A stretch of 64,000 nucleotides of DNA from Sphingomonas sp. HITSZ_GF (GCF_029543155.1 NZ_JARQXA010000005.1:62001-126000), one strand, 5' to 3'; counted from the first letter of the stretch, positions 1 to 8,647 are shown. Program-made: numbers and translations. The notes: generated by a model from the letters alone, not told the origin.

Positions 1-637
1 GCGCCACGTCGTACTTCGCCGTGGTCTTCTCCGCCACCTCGGCCTCGCTCACGCCCGGCGCCAGCTCGACCAGGCGGAAGGGCGAATCATGGTCCGGGCG
101 CTGGAACACCGCGAGATCGGTGATGATCATGTCGACGACGTTCTTGCCGGTTAGCGGCAGGTCGCAGACCGGCACGAACTTGGGCGCGCCGTCCTTCGAA
201 TTATGCTCCATCACCACGATGATCTTCTTGACCCCGGCGACCAGGTCCATCGCGCCGCCCATGCCCTTGATCATCTTGCCCGGGATCATCCAGTTGGCGA
301 TGTCGCCGGTCTCGCTGATCTCCATCGCGCCGAGCACGGTCAGGTCGATATGCCCGCCGCGGATCATCGCGAAGCTCTGCTCCGAGCCGAAATAGACCGA
401 CTGGGGCAGCTCGCTGATCGTCTGCTTGCCGGCGTTGATCAGATCGGGATCCACCTCGTCGTCATAGGGAAACGGTCCGATGCCGAGCATGCCGTTCTCC
501 GACTGGAGCGTCACTTCGACACCCGCGGGGATGTGGTTCGCCACCAGGGTGGGGATGCCGATGCCCAGATTGACGTAGAAGCCGTCCTGCAGCTCCTTCG
601 CGGCGCGCGCCGCCATCTCGTCGCGGGTCCAGGCCAT
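1..637 (-). CDS. scoB: 3-oxoacid CoA-transferase subunit B (3' end cut by window edge)
   Basis: Subunit B of a class I CoA-transferase; with subunit A it moves CoA from succinyl-CoA to a 3-oxoacid such as acetoacetate in the cytoplasm. About 212 residues are visible, close to the usual 215-220, so only a few C-terminal residues are lost. ATG lies at 637 (MAWTRDEM). The SENGMLGIG stretch places the catalytic glutamate of this family at residue 47, and a Gly-rich [13 protein letters not shown] segment precedes it. The stop of the phosphatase gene (639) is one base from this start, so translation is probably coupled. Subunit A is not directly adjacent: a phosphatase gene separates the two, which is unusual. 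The exact acyl acceptor cannot be told from sequence. Confidence 0.93.
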   Translation of the reverse strand, partial: MAWTRDEMAARAAKELQDGFYVNLGIGIPTLVANHIPAGVEVTLQSENGMLGIGPFPYDDEVDPDLINAGKQTISELPQSVYFGSEQSFAMIRGGHIDLTVLGAMEISETGDIANWMIPGKMIKGMGGAMDLVAGVKKIIVVMEHNSKDGAPKFVPVCDLPLTGKNVVDMIITDLAVFQRPDHDSPFRLVELAPGVSEAEVAEKTTAKYDVA

Positions 638-638
638 C

Positions 639-1715
639 TTACTTCTTCTCCTCGGCCGGATCGGCCCATTGCTTGTCCTTGGGGAACACCTCGTCCATCG
701 AGCCCTTGAGGCCCGAGCCGTAAACCGGGTTGGGCAGGACGAACCAGCCACGCCCCCAGAGCGGCGCGATCAGCGTGTTCGCCGTGGTGTTGCGGCGCAC
801 GGGGACCGACAGGTCCTTGGCGTTGAACAGGTCACTGAAGTCGCCCAGTTGGTCGCCGCCCATCGCCACGATGCAATAGCGCTCGGCGATCTTCCAGCGG
901 CGCTCGTCCTTGCCGCTCGGCGCCCCATCCTCGCGCAGGATCAGCGTGTCGCCGATCGTCACCGGGCCGAGCCCCGCCTTGTTCAGCGCTTCCGCAGTGA
1001 ACGCCGCCGTGCTCGCGGTGCGGTTGGAATTGTAGATCACGGTGATGCCGTCGCTGCGGATCGCCGCGATCGTCTCGGCGGCGCCAGGCACCGCCTCCAC
1101 CTTGTCGGCGCCGGTCTCTTCCCAGCGCGTCCAGCGATTCTGGTCATAGCCGGGGCCGCGCCGCGCCGCATCACTCTCGAAGCCCAGGTTGAGCAGCACA
1201 GTCTCGTCGACGTCGAACACCACCGCCATCGGCCGCTTGCCGCAGGTTTCGAACCGGGGCGAGGTCAGCGTCGAATCGCGGGTGAGCACCACCGAGCTGA
1301 TCTGGCTCTTGTCGCGGCGATAGCGCAGCTCGTTGTGCAGATAATTCCACAGCGCGGCATAGGCCTGGAGGCTGAGCGCCGATCCCTCGCCCGATCCGTA
1401 GAGGAACTGCATCTCGGGCGGTACGCTGCCCGGCGCCGGCGCCGGCGTGGCCGGCGCAGCGACCGTCCCGTCGGGCGCGGGCAGCGCGGTCATGCCGACG
1501 ATCTGCACCTTCTGGCCGTCCGCGGTCGTATAGACCTGGCCCGGCTGGGGTGCGGGCGCCTGCTGCCCGCGCTTGCGCTTCTTGCCGGACTTGTCCTGCG
1601 TGACCTTGAGCACGCCGGCGCCCGCCGCCAGCGGCGCGGCGGCCACTGCGGCGACGCAGCCCGACAGGGCGGTCGCAGCGAGCGCCAGGCCCGCGATCGC
1701 AGCCGCGCGGCTCAT
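639..1715 (-). CDS. HAD-family acid phosphatase lipoprotein (class C / e(P4)-like)
   Basis: Predicted lipoprotein of 358 residues: the signal peptide ends in a lipobox (LSGC, lipidated Cys20), followed by a Lys-rich and then Pro/Ala-rich linker to about residue 100. The rest is a HAD phosphatase domain. FDVDET (Asp168 and Asp170) is the nucleophile motif, YNSNR fits motif II, and GGDQLGDF fits the acidic C-terminal motif of class C acid phosphatases and e(P4)-type 5'-nucleotidases. It probably removes phosphate from nucleotides or other esters in the periplasm. It sits between scoA and scoB, overlapping scoA by 4 bp (ATGA) and ending one base before scoB, so it is cotranscribed. The link between a periplasmic phosphatase and a cytoplasmic CoA-transferase is not explained. 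The family is clear; the substrate is not. Confidence 0.88.
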   Translation of the reverse strand: MSRAAAIAGLALAATALSGCVAAVAAAPLAAGAGVLKVTQDKSGKKRKRGQQAPAPQPGQVYTTADGQKVQIVGMTALPAPDGTVAAPATPAPAPGSVPPEMQFLYGSGEGSALSLQAYAALWNYLHNELRYRRDKSQISSVVLTRDSTLTSPRFETCGKRPMAVVFDVDETVLLNLGFESDAARRGPGYDQNRWTRWEETGADKVEAVPGAAETIAAIRSDGITVIYNSNRTASTAAFTAEALNKAGLGPVTIGDTLILREDGAPSGKDERRWKIAERYCIVAMGGDQLGDFSDLFNAKDLSVPVRRNTTANTLIAPLWGRGWFVLPNPVYGSGLKGSMDEVFPKDKQWADPAEEKK

Positions 1716-2419
1716 GCGGTCTCGCGCGACCGGGTGGTGCGGAACTCGATCTTCTTGTCGTAGGGCGCGCCGATGATCATCCGCTTCACATAGATGCCCG
1801 GCAGGTGGATCTGGTCGGGATCGAGGCTGCCCACCGGCACCACTTCCTCCACTTCGGCGACGCAGACGCGCCCCGCGGTCGCCATCGGCTGGTTGAAGTT
1901 GCGCGCGGTCTTGCGGAAGATCAGGTTGCCGCTCTCGTCGGCCTTCCAGCCCTTGATGATCGACAGGTCGCTGCGGATGCCGCGCTCGAGGATATAGTCC
2001 TCGCCGTCGAAATTCTTCACTTCCTTGCCCTCGGCCACCAGCGTGCCGACGCCCGTTTTGGTATAGAAGCCCGGGATGCCCGCACCGCCGGCGCGGCAGC
2101 GCTCGGCCAGCGTGCCCTGGGGGCAGAATTCCACCTCCAGCTCGCCCGACAGATACTGGCGCTCGAATTCCTTGTTCTCGCCGACATAGGACGAGATCAT
2201 CTTCTTCACCTGGCGGGTGCGCAGCAGCTTGCCGAGCCCCTCGCCGTCGATGCCGGCATTGTTCGATGCGATGGTCAGGTCCCGGGTGCCGGCATCGCGG
2301 ATCGCGTCGATCAGCCGCTCAGGGATGCCGCACAGGCCGAAGCCGCCGGCGCAGATCGTCATGCCGTCGAACAGCAGCCCTTCCAGCGCTGCTTCGGCGT
2401 TGGGGTAGAGCTTCTTCAT
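1712..2419 (-). CDS. scoA: 3-oxoacid CoA-transferase subunit A
   Basis: Alpha subunit (235 residues) of the class I CoA-transferase, pairing with scoB to activate 3-oxoacids with CoA from succinyl-CoA. The N-terminal [10 protein letters not shown] segment is the CoA-transferase family glycine motif, and the length is typical. The start ATG at 2419 has GGAGAG upstream. It is the first gene of a leftward operon scoA-phosphatase-scoB and its stop overlaps the phosphatase start. Such operons serve ketone body, branched-chain or polyhydroxybutyrate-linked metabolism. The specificity (acetoacetate or 3-oxoadipate) is uncertain; the overall sequence looks more like ScoA than PcaI. Confidence 0.93.
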   Translation of the reverse strand: MKKLYPNAEAALEGLLFDGMTICAGGFGLCGIPERLIDAIRDAGTRDLTIASNNAGIDGEGLGKLLRTRQVKKMISSYVGENKEFERQYLSGELEVEFCPQGTLAERCRAGGAGIPGFYTKTGVGTLVAEGKEVKNFDGEDYILERGIRSDLSIIKGWKADESGNLIFRKTARNFNQPMATAGRVCVAEVEEVVPVGSLDPDQIHLPGIYVKRMIIGAPYDKKIEFRTTRSRETA

Positions 2420-2510
2420 CGGCGATTCTCTCCTGACTTCGCCGCGGGCGATAGTCCGGCGCTCAAGCTCCGGTCAAGCGAACCTGAACCGACTTTCAAC
2501 TTTGCGGGTC

Positions 2511-2771
2511 TCAGGGATCATAGGGCCAGGGGTTCGAGCGGGCGCGCGAACCCTGGCGGAGCAGCTCCTCATTGGGATCGCCCTCGCTCGGGACGTAGCG
2601 GCCCTGCCCTTCGTCCCAGCGCTCGATCGGCGGGCGATTGGCGCCCTGCTCCTCGGCGCGACGGCGGCCCTCCGCGGCGGTATGCGCGTTGACGCGCCGC
2701 ATCTGCCGCCACATCGCGCGCATCAACAGGAAGGTGCAGCCAAAGACGATGGCTACCCCGGCGAACGGCAA
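2511..2771 (-). CDS. small single-pass membrane protein with charged tail, unknown function
   Basis: Not recognised. With the start proposed here (TTG at 2771, preceded by GGGGA about 7 bases upstream) the product has 86 residues. One hydrophobic helix comes first (LPFAGVAIVFGCTFLLM), then a positively charged stretch with a coiled-coil-like feel (RAMWRQMRRVNAHTAAEGRRRAEEQ), then a polar tail ending NPWPYDP. The reading frame stays open upstream to 3050, but that part is Cys- and Arg-rich, crosses the upstream region of the next gene and does not look coding. The topology suggests an inner-membrane anchor with a cytoplasmic tail. The start is the weakest part of the call. Confidence 0.55.
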   Translation of the reverse strand: MPFAGVAIVFGCTFLLMRAMWRQMRRVNAHTAAEGRRRAEEQGANRPPIERWDEGQGRYVPSEGDPNEELLRQGSRARSNPWPYDP

Positions 2772-3006
2772 GATGATTTCCCCATGGCGGCAAGGTTCGC
2801 ATGGCCCGCACACCCCCGCAAGACGGAGGCCGAACCGATCTCGTGCCAACCTGAACAGAACATGATCAGAATCGCAGGTGTGGCACAATAGCAACACAGC
2901 TGATTTGTAATTAAATTGCCATATTGCGCTGCGGAATCGGACGCCTACGTAGAAGCCCGGATGGCCATCCGAACCTGAGTAAATAAGTCCAAAGGTAGGA
3001 AATATA

Positions 3007-3519
3007 ATGCGAATTCTCGCAGTGTCCGCGCTCGCCCTCGTGGCAGCCACCGCAACCCCCGCGTTCGCGCAGGACAGCAGCTTCTCCGGCCCGCGTATCG
3101 AGGCCGAGGGTGGCTGGGACCATGTCGGCTCCGAGGGTGATGGCCGCTCGGGCTTCGTCTATGGCGGCGCCATCGGCTATGACAAGCAGTTCAACAACGT
3201 CGTGATCGGCGCCGATGCCGAGATCACCGGCGCGACCACCAAGGAAGACGTCGTCGAAGCCGGCCGTGACCTTTATGTCGGCGGCCGCGCGGGCTTCGTG
3301 GTCGGCGGTTCGACCCTGCTGTACGGCAAGGCCGGCTACACCAACGCCCGCGTCAGCGTCGCTGACGACGGCCACAACTATGACGGCTATCGCCTCGGCG
3401 CCGGCGTCGAGAAGAACTTCGGCCGCTTCTTCGGCAAGGTCGAGTATCGCTACTCGCGCTACGAGAAGATCGACCTGAACCGCGACCAGGTCGTCGCGGG
3501 CCTGGGCGTTCGCTTCTAA
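3007..3519 (+). CDS. outer membrane beta-barrel protein (Opa/OmpA-like porin family)
   Basis: Exported 170-residue protein: a signal peptide ending AFA/QD at about residue 22, then alternating aromatic and polar strands (GFVYGGAIGYD, LYGKAGYTNARVS, FFGKVEYRYSRYEKID) ending in Phe (GLGVRF), the hallmark of an outer membrane barrel. About eight strands fit the length, as in OmpX/Opa-like proteins. ATG at 3007 is preceded by AGG about 7 bases away. The leader is AT-rich upstream and contains a perfect 14-bp palindrome, CGGATGGCCATCCG, at 2958-2971. A strong terminator follows, so the gene is probably monocistronic and well expressed. Ligand and role are unknown. Confidence 0.85.
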   Translation: MRILAVSALALVAATATPAFAQDSSFSGPRIEAEGGWDHVGSEGDGRSGFVYGGAIGYDKQFNNVVIGADAEITGATTKEDVVEAGRDLYVGGRAGFVVGGSTLLYGKAGYTNARVSVADDGHNYDGYRLGAGVEKNFGRFFGKVEYRYSRYEKIDLNRDQVVAGLGVRF

Positions 3520-3546
3520 GCGAACCGATCAATCCGGACAGCAAGG

Positions 3547-3576
3547 GGGCCGCGCGGGCAACTGCGCGGCCCTTTT
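3547..3576 (+). terminator. Rho-independent terminator after the outer membrane protein gene
   Basis: GGGCCGCGC (3547-3555) pairs perfectly with GCGCGGCCC (3564-3572) around an 8-base loop, followed by TTTT. It lies 28 bases after the stop codon. Confidence 0.85.
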
Positions 3577-3591
3577 CCGTTGAGGGCCCCG

Positions 3592-4344
3592 CTACGCCGC
3601 CGGCCCGTCCTCCAGCATGATCGAGCGCTGTGGCGTGCGATCGCCATAGCTCTGCTCAGCCACCTTCGCCCCCGCCGCGCGCAGCGCGTCGGCGCGGTCG
3701 GCCGATTTCACGCCGACGATCGCCGCCTCGAACTTCATCGTGCCCGCAAAGGCCGGCACCGCGCGCACCCGCTCCATCCAGGCGGCGGTGCGCGGCCAGC
3801 GCGCGGCGTCGATCTCGAACCCGGCGAGCGAGGCGTTGCGGAAGAAGCAGGCATAGGTGACGTCTGCGGTGCAGACATGGTCGAACAGGAACCCCTCCCC
3901 CGGCGCCCGTGCCTCGATCCAGTCGAGCGCTTCCGGAAGATCCTGCTTCACGGTCTTCTCGATCAGCGCATGATCGATCTCGCGCTTCCACACATAGGGG
4001 ACGATCGTCTTCTGGTAGAAGAGCCGCCAGATGATCAGGTCGCCGAGCCGGCTGTCGGCATATTCCTCCATCCAGCGCGCCTTGGCGCGATCGGCGGCGC
4101 CCCTGGGCATCAGCGGCGGCTCGGGCCAGCGCTCGTCGACATATTCGGCGATCACGGTCGAATCGTTGAGCACCAGTTCGCCGTCGACCAGCACCGGGAT
4201 GCGGCGCAGCGGGCTCACCCGGGTGAAGTCCGCAGTGCCGTAGAAGGGCACGATCGGATCGAGCGCGTAGTCGACGCCCTTGTGATCGAGCGCGACGAAT
4301 ACCTTGCGGGCATAGGGTGAGACATGATTGCCAATGATCAACAT
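3592..4344 (-). CDS. glutathione S-transferase family protein
   Basis: Soluble GST-like protein of 250 residues. The N-terminal thioredoxin-like domain (about 1-78) has SPYARKV, with Ser9 in the place of the catalytic Ser/Cys, the cis-proline stretch RRIPVLVD, and NDSTVIAEYVDE, the usual glutathione gamma-glutamyl contact. An all-helical C-terminal domain follows, with a longer than usual tail after residue 215. It probably conjugates or reduces electrophiles with glutathione. The start at 4344 is supported by the conserved MLIIGNHVSPYA beginning. It is divergent from the TPP enzyme gene, with 47 bases between starts. The substrate cannot be inferred. Confidence 0.85.
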   Translation of the reverse strand: MLIIGNHVSPYARKVFVALDHKGVDYALDPIVPFYGTADFTRVSPLRRIPVLVDGELVLNDSTVIAEYVDERWPEPPLMPRGAADRAKARWMEEYADSRLGDLIIWRLFYQKTIVPYVWKREIDHALIEKTVKQDLPEALDWIEARAPGEGFLFDHVCTADVTYACFFRNASLAGFEIDAARWPRTAAWMERVRAVPAFAGTMKFEAAIVGVKSADRADALRAAGAKVAEQSYGDRTPQRSIMLEDGPAA

Positions 4345-4391
4345 GGCCCAGGGGGTTACGCTCCCCGCCGCGGCCGGTCTAGACAGGGGCC

Positions 4392-6041
4392 ATGACCGCG
4401 AAACGAACCGGGGGCCGGATCCTCGTCGACAATCTGGTCGCGCAGGGCTGCGACCGTATCTTCCACGTGCCGGGTGAGAGCTTCCTCGCCGTGCTCGACG
4501 CGCTGCATGACACGCCGCAGATCGATGTGGTGACCTGCCGCCAGGAAGGCGGGGTGGGCTTCATGGCCTGTGCCGATGGCGCGATGACGCAGCGGCCGGG
4601 CGTCGCCTTCGTCACCCGCGGCCCGGGCGCGACCAACGCCTCGATCGGCGTCCATGTCGCGATGCAGGATTCGCAGCCGATGCTCCTGTTCATCGGCGAC
4701 GTCGATCGCGGCATGCGCGACCGCGAAGGCTTCCAGGAAGTCGACTTCCCCGCGATGTTCGCCCCGCTGGCAAAGTGGGCAACGCGGATCGAGGACGCGC
4801 GCCGCATCCCCGAATATGTCGCGCGTGCCTGGGCGGTGGCGACGTCGGGCAGGCCCGGCCCGGTGGTGATCGCGCTGCCTGAGGACATGCTGCGTGACGA
4901 GGTGGAGGCGATCGACCGGCCCGAGCTCGCCCCGCCGCTCCAGGCGCCCGATCCCTATGACCTCGACCAGATCTTCGCGCTCCTCGCCCAGGCCAAGCGC
5001 CCGGTGGCGATCATCGGCGGCGCAGGCTGGGATGCCGAGGCCGGCGAGGACTTTGTCCGCTTCGCCGAGCGTATCGCGCTGCCCGTCGCCGGCGCCTTCC
5101 GCCGGCAGGACGCGATCCCCAATGCCTCGTCCGTCTGGGCGGGCAACCTCGGCTATGGCCCCAATCCCAAGCTGGTCCAGCGGATCAAGGACGCCGACCT
5201 GCTGCTCGTCATCGGCGCCCGCCTCGGCGAGGCGACGACCGACGGCTATGCGCTGATCACCCCCGATCATCCGGGCCAGACGCTGATCCACGTCCACCCC
5301 GATCCCAACGAGCTCAACCGCACCTATCTCGCCGACCTGCCGATCTGCGCACGGCCTTTCGAATTCGCCGTCGCGCTGGCGGCCGAGGAGCCCGAGCTGC
5401 CCCGCTTCGATGCCGAGGCCGCGCATGCCGAATGGGTGGAATGGTCCACTCCCAAGCCGCGCGAGGGCGTGGCGCTCGACCTTGGCCAGTGCGTCGCGGC
5501 GATGCGCGCGACGATGCCGGCGGACACGATCATCTGCAACGGCGCCGGCAATTTCTCGAGCTGGTGGCATCGCTACTGGCCCTATGCCGCCCAGCCCTCG
5601 CAGCTTGCCCCCACTGCCGGCGCGATGGGCTATGGCGTGCCCGCCGCGGTCGCCGCCGCCTTGCGCTTCCCCGATCGCGCCGTGGTCGCGCTCGCCGGCG
5701 ACGGCGACTTCATGATGAACGGCCAGGAGCTCGCCACCGCCGTCCAGCATGATGCGGACCTGATCGTGCTCGTCATCGACAATTCGACCTATGGCACGAT
5801 CCGGATGCACCAGGAGCGCGAATATCCTGCGCGCCTCTCGGGCACGACGCTCCGCAACCCCGATTTCGCCGCGCTCGCCCGCGCCTATGGCGGTTGGGCG
5901 GAGACGGTGGAGACCACGGCGGAGTTCGCCCCAGCACTCGATCGGGCGCTGGCGCAGACGGGCCTGCGGCTGCTCCATCTCAAGACCGATATCGAGTTCA
6001 TCACGCCAGGGCTGACGGTCTCGGGCCTGCGGGGCAAATAA
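4392..6041 (+). CDS. thiamine pyrophosphate-dependent enzyme, acetolactate synthase/decarboxylase-like
   Basis: A 549-residue protein with the full three-domain plan of the pyruvate oxidase/acetolactate synthase family. The N-terminal PYR domain contains VPGES with the cofactor-activating Glu29. A central Rossmann-like domain (about 190-330) follows. The C-terminal PP domain carries the TPP/Mg motif GDGDFMMNG (near residue 436) and a downstream DNSTYGTI. It ligates or decarboxylates a 2-oxoacid. It does not look like biosynthetic IlvB, which would normally sit beside IlvH, and no small subunit is nearby. Benzoylformate-type decarboxylase or an unspecified carboligase is equally possible. AGGGG precedes the ATG at 4392. 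Confidence 0.85.
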   Translation: MTAKRTGGRILVDNLVAQGCDRIFHVPGESFLAVLDALHDTPQIDVVTCRQEGGVGFMACADGAMTQRPGVAFVTRGPGATNASIGVHVAMQDSQPMLLFIGDVDRGMRDREGFQEVDFPAMFAPLAKWATRIEDARRIPEYVARAWAVATSGRPGPVVIALPEDMLRDEVEAIDRPELAPPLQAPDPYDLDQIFALLAQAKRPVAIIGGAGWDAEAGEDFVRFAERIALPVAGAFRRQDAIPNASSVWAGNLGYGPNPKLVQRIKDADLLLVIGARLGEATTDGYALITPDHPGQTLIHVHPDPNELNRTYLADLPICARPFEFAVALAAEEPELPRFDAEAAHAEWVEWSTPKPREGVALDLGQCVAAMRATMPADTIICNGAGNFSSWWHRYWPYAAQPSQLAPTAGAMGYGVPAAVAAALRFPDRAVVALAGDGDFMMNGQELATAVQHDADLIVLVIDNSTYGTIRMHQEREYPARLSGTTLRNPDFAALARAYGGWAETVETTAEFAPALDRALAQTGLRLLHLKTDIEFITPGLTVSGLRGK

Positions 6042-6113
6042 AGCCGCCGGCCCGCCGCTTCGCTGGCCCCGCCCCCGCTATAATGGGCAAAGGGCAATCG
6101 AAGAGGCAGAGAC

Positions 6114-6353
6114 ATGGGCTGGCGGCACCTGCACGTCGGGCGCAAGGGCGACAATCTCACCATCCAGAACCGTCAGGTCTGGAAGGAAGAATGGCGCTGG
6201 ATCAACGCCGAGACCGTGCGCCTGCCCGATCCGCTGATCGGCTCGGACATCCTGTCGCACATGATCTGCGAGATCGGCCCGCAGAGCCGCCCCACCCGCT
6301 TCGCCGCCGTCAAGCTGCAGAGCGAGCTGTGGAGCTTCTACATTCCGGATTGA
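6114..6353 (+). CDS. small conserved-looking soluble protein, unknown function
   Basis: Not recognised as a named family. It encodes 79 residues rich in Trp (six) with no signal peptide or membrane segment; the ordered, hydrophobic-patterned sequence (KLQSELWSFYIPD at the end) looks like a real folded protein. AGAGGCAGAG lies just upstream of ATG 6114. It follows the TPP gene on the same strand after 72 bases and could be read with it. Confidence 0.6.
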   Translation: MGWRHLHVGRKGDNLTIQNRQVWKEEWRWINAETVRLPDPLIGSDILSHMICEIGPQSRPTRFAAVKLQSELWSFYIPD

Positions 6354-6431
6354 GCGGTGGACCGGCATTTCGCTGGTCTCTCTTCTTTCCCCGGACCCCG
6401 GCCTTCTCCGGGGGAAGGAAACGTCCGCGCG

Positions 6432-6920
6432 TTAGTCCAACAACCACGACCGCTTCCCCGGCGCGCCCGAGACCAGCGGGTCGTCCGGCGGGGCAAGGCG
6501 CAGCTTCGCGCCGGCCAGCGGCTTGCCGCTGATCCGGTCGACCACCATCGGCTCGACCAGCGTCTCGGTCTCGGTATCGACCAGCCGGCTGGTGCCGCCT
6601 TCGCCATTGTGGCGCCGCCCCCACTCGCCGATCACGTGCAGCACCGGCAGGAAATCGCGCCCGGCCGCGCTCAGCACATATTCGTCGCGCGGCGGGCGCT
6701 CGCTATAGCGCCGCTTCACCACCAGCCCCGCCTCGCCCAGCGCGCGTAGCCGCGCGGTGAGGATGTTGGGCGCAATGCCCAGGCTGGTGCGCAATTCCTC
6801 GAACCGGCTCAGTCCGAGCGACAGGTCGCGCAGGATCAGCATGCTCCACGCATCCCCCACCTTGGCGAGCCCACGGGCGACCGGGCAAAAGCCGGGCAAT
6901 TTTTCTTCTCTTCCATCCAT
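6432..6920 (-). CDS. HxlR-family winged-helix transcriptional regulator
   Basis: A 162-residue DNA-binding protein. FCPVARGLAKVGDAWSMLILRDL is the conserved HxlR start, with Cys12, the residue that senses oxidants or electrophiles in some family members. The recognition region SRFEELRTSLGIAPNILTARLRAL and the wing RPPRDEYVLSAAGRDF follow. The C-terminal ~45 residues are an additional tail. I chose ATG at 6920 because it begins the family-typical sequence; upstream in-frame codons lie in the intergenic operator. It is divergent from an SDR oxidoreductase gene, with a near-perfect palindrome between them, so it probably controls itself and that enzyme. Confidence 0.9.
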   Translation of the reverse strand: MDGREEKLPGFCPVARGLAKVGDAWSMLILRDLSLGLSRFEELRTSLGIAPNILTARLRALGEAGLVVKRRYSERPPRDEYVLSAAGRDFLPVLHVIGEWGRRHNGEGGTSRLVDTETETLVEPMVVDRISGKPLAGAKLRLAPPDDPLVSGAPGKRSWLLD

Positions 6921-6953
6921 TGCATAATGATAGTGACTCACTATTAAATTGCA
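6921..6953. promoter_or_regulatory. palindromic operator between hxlR-type regulator and SDR gene
   Basis: A perfect core ATAGTGAcTCACTAT (6930-6944) is centred on 6937 and extends to matching TGCA ends at 6921-6924 and 6950-6953, 12 of 16 positions pairing. It starts directly next to the regulator ATG (6920) and lies 36 bases before the SDR start. The AT-rich island in a high-GC region and the symmetry fit a dimeric winged-helix binding site that would block both promoters. Assignment to HxlR is inferred from position. Confidence 0.7.
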
Positions 6954-6989
6954 AGCGACTCGATCTCCGGGCCGCTTCGGAGACGAACC

Positions 6990-7796
6990 ATGACTGTTTC
7001 TTCGCTCGGCACCGCCCTCATCACCGGCGCCTCGACCGGCATCGGCGCCGTCTATGCTGATCGGCTGGCCGGGCGCGGCCACGACCTGATCCTGGTCGCC
7101 CGCGACGTCGCGCGCATGCAGGCGCTCGCCGAACGCCTGACCGCCGAGACAGGCCGCCGCATCGAAGTCCTTCCCGCCGACCTGACCGACGGCGACGATC
7201 TTGATCGCGTGGCGAAGCGGCTGGCCAACGACGCGGACATCAGCCTGCTGGTCAACAATGCCGGCATGTCGCTCAATGGCGGGCTGCTCGACAACGAGGC
7301 CCCGGCGATCGAGCGGCTGGTCGCGCTCAACATCACTGCCCCCGCCCTGCTCGCCGCCGCGGCCGGCAAAGCGTTCAAGGCGCGCGGCAAGGGTGCGATC
7401 ATCAACATCGCCTCGGTGCTCGCGCTGGCGCCCGAGATGTTCGACGGCACCTATTCGGGTTCCAAGGCCTTCCTGATCAACCTTTCCGCCTCGCTCGCCG
7501 CCCAGCTCGAGCCGCTCGGCGTGCGCGTCCAGGCCGTGCTGCCCGGCGCCACCCGCACCGAGATCTGGTCCAAGGCAGGCAAGGACGTCGACAGCTTCCC
7601 GCCCGATTTCGTGATGGAAGTCGATGACCTGGTCGATGCGGCGCTTGTCGGGTTCGACAAGGGCGAGACCGTGACGATCCCCCCGCTGGCCGATGAGGGG
7701 CTGTTCACAGCCTATACCAACGCCCGGCTGGCGATGGGCCCGTTCCTGTCGAAACGCGACGTGGCGCCGCGCTATCGGGAAACGGTGGAAGCCTGA
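6990..7796 (+). CDS. short-chain dehydrogenase/reductase (SDR)
   Basis: A classical SDR of 268 residues: TGASTGIG (12-19) binds NAD(P), VNNAG stabilises the core, and the active-site YSGSK has the catalytic Tyr at about 155 and Lys at about 159, with Ser in NIASV near 142. ARD after the second strand suggests NADP(H) preference (Arg). CGGAG lies before the ATG at 6990. It is probably the target of the divergent HxlR-type repressor and may reduce a reactive carbonyl compound. A repeat follows and probably ends transcription. Confidence 0.88.
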   Translation: MTVSSLGTALITGASTGIGAVYADRLAGRGHDLILVARDVARMQALAERLTAETGRRIEVLPADLTDGDDLDRVAKRLANDADISLLVNNAGMSLNGGLLDNEAPAIERLVALNITAPALLAAAAGKAFKARGKGAIINIASVLALAPEMFDGTYSGSKAFLINLSASLAAQLEPLGVRVQAVLPGATRTEIWSKAGKDVDSFPPDFVMEVDDLVDAALVGFDKGETVTIPPLADEGLFTAYTNARLAMGPFLSKRDVAPRYRETVEA

Positions 7797-7801
7797 GCCA
7801 C

Positions 7802-7881
7802 AACGTCACCCCGGCGAAAGCCGGGGTCTCAGGCGGCCAGCTCCCACGGCACGAGATCCCGGCTTTCGCCGGGATGACGTT
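7802..7881. repeat. intergenic inverted repeat, family A (CGAAAGCCGGG type)
   Basis: Two facing copies of a ~27-bp unit (GTCACCCCGGCGAAAGCCGG and its inverse) enclose about 20 bases; the outer ends AACGTCA/TGACGTT also pair. Full or half copies of the same unit lie at 15630-15654, 22457-22550, 27615-27699, 39904-39931, 47701-47780 and 60165-60184. This copy lies between two converging genes and overlaps the stop of the ankyrin gene. It probably folds into a long hairpin and may work as a bidirectional terminator. Confidence 0.85.
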
Positions 7882-8563
7882 ATTGTGCCAACCCCGCCGC
7901 GATCTCCTTCCAGACCGCATCGCGCTTTCGGCGCAGTATTTCCACCACCGTCCGCCCCTCGCCATCGGGGATGTCCCCGCGCGCGCCGGCACGGACGAAC
8001 ATCGCGAAATGCCCGGGCGCGCTGCCCTTTTTCAGCATCAGGTGCAGCGCGGTGCGGTCCTGCTTGTCCTGCGCATCGGGGTTGGCGCCGCCCCGCAGCA
8101 GCTCCTCGACCGGGCCGAACTTGCTCCAGCCCACTGCGCCGAGCAGCGGCGTGTCGCCGCGTTCGACCCCCTCCTCGATATCCGCGCCATGATCGAGCAG
8201 CAGCCGGATCGTCGCGCGATCCTCGTTCCAGGCAGCAGCGAACAGCGAATAATTGGGATTGCAGCCGTGCTTCAGCAGATACTCGGCCAGCGGATAATTC
8301 AGCCCCCGCGCGATAGAGAACCACAGCGGCGTCGCCTGCCAGCTGCCTTCGGTGAAGGCGGCATCGTCAAGGCCAAGGCCCAGGCCGAGCAGCAGTTCCG
8401 CCATCTCGATCGGCGTGCCGGGCACCGAGCAGGCCAGGTGCAGCCAGTTGCGCCCGCGCTCGTCGCGATACCCGAGCAGATCGGGGCGCGCGGCCAGCCC
8501 GTCGCGCACTGCGTCGACCAGGTGCCGGCGTATGCTGTCGGTGAGGCTGGTCTTCGAAACCAT
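7880..8563 (-). CDS. ankyrin-repeat protein
   Basis: A 227-residue protein with about five ankyrin repeats across most of its length: GRNWLHLACSVPGTPIEMAELLL, ATPLWFSIARGLNYPLAEYLL, AAAWNEDRATIRLLLDHGADI, GDTPLLGAVGWSKFGPVEELL and RTALHLMLKKG. These are helix-turn-helix protein interaction modules. No signal peptide is visible with the start chosen (ATG at 8563, MVSKTSLTD); a longer in-frame start at 8629 would add a basic stretch but crosses the csbD terminator. The partner is unknown. The stop overlaps a family A repeat. Confidence 0.75.
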   Translation of the reverse strand: MVSKTSLTDSIRRHLVDAVRDGLAARPDLLGYRDERGRNWLHLACSVPGTPIEMAELLLGLGLGLDDAAFTEGSWQATPLWFSIARGLNYPLAEYLLKHGCNPNYSLFAAAWNEDRATIRLLLDHGADIEEGVERGDTPLLGAVGWSKFGPVEELLRGGANPDAQDKQDRTALHLMLKKGSAPGHFAMFVRAGARGDIPDGEGRTVVEILRRKRDAVWKEIAAGLAQ

Positions 8564-8597
8564 GCCGCATGATAGGCGCGAAACCAGCGCAAACGAA

Positions 8598-8627
8598 GAG
8601 GCCGTCCCGGTTGCCCGGAACGGCCTC
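8598..8627 (-). terminator. terminator-like hairpin downstream of csbD
   Basis: GAGGCCGT (8598-8605) pairs with ACGGCCTC (8620-8627). On the minus strand the stem is followed by TTCGTTTG, a broken U-tract. It lies about 20 bases after the csbD stop. Confidence 0.65.
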
Positions 8628-8647
8628 ACCCCAGCCTAGCTGGGCAA

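Noticed and set aside
2772..3050. N-terminal extension of the small membrane protein at 2511-2771
   Set aside because: It would run across the upstream region of the outer membrane protein gene and has unlikely composition; the TTG start with GGGGA upstream fits better.
4356..5978. Open frame on the minus strand opposite the TPP enzyme
   Set aside because: Same GC-driven shadow; TPP motifs confirm the plus strand.
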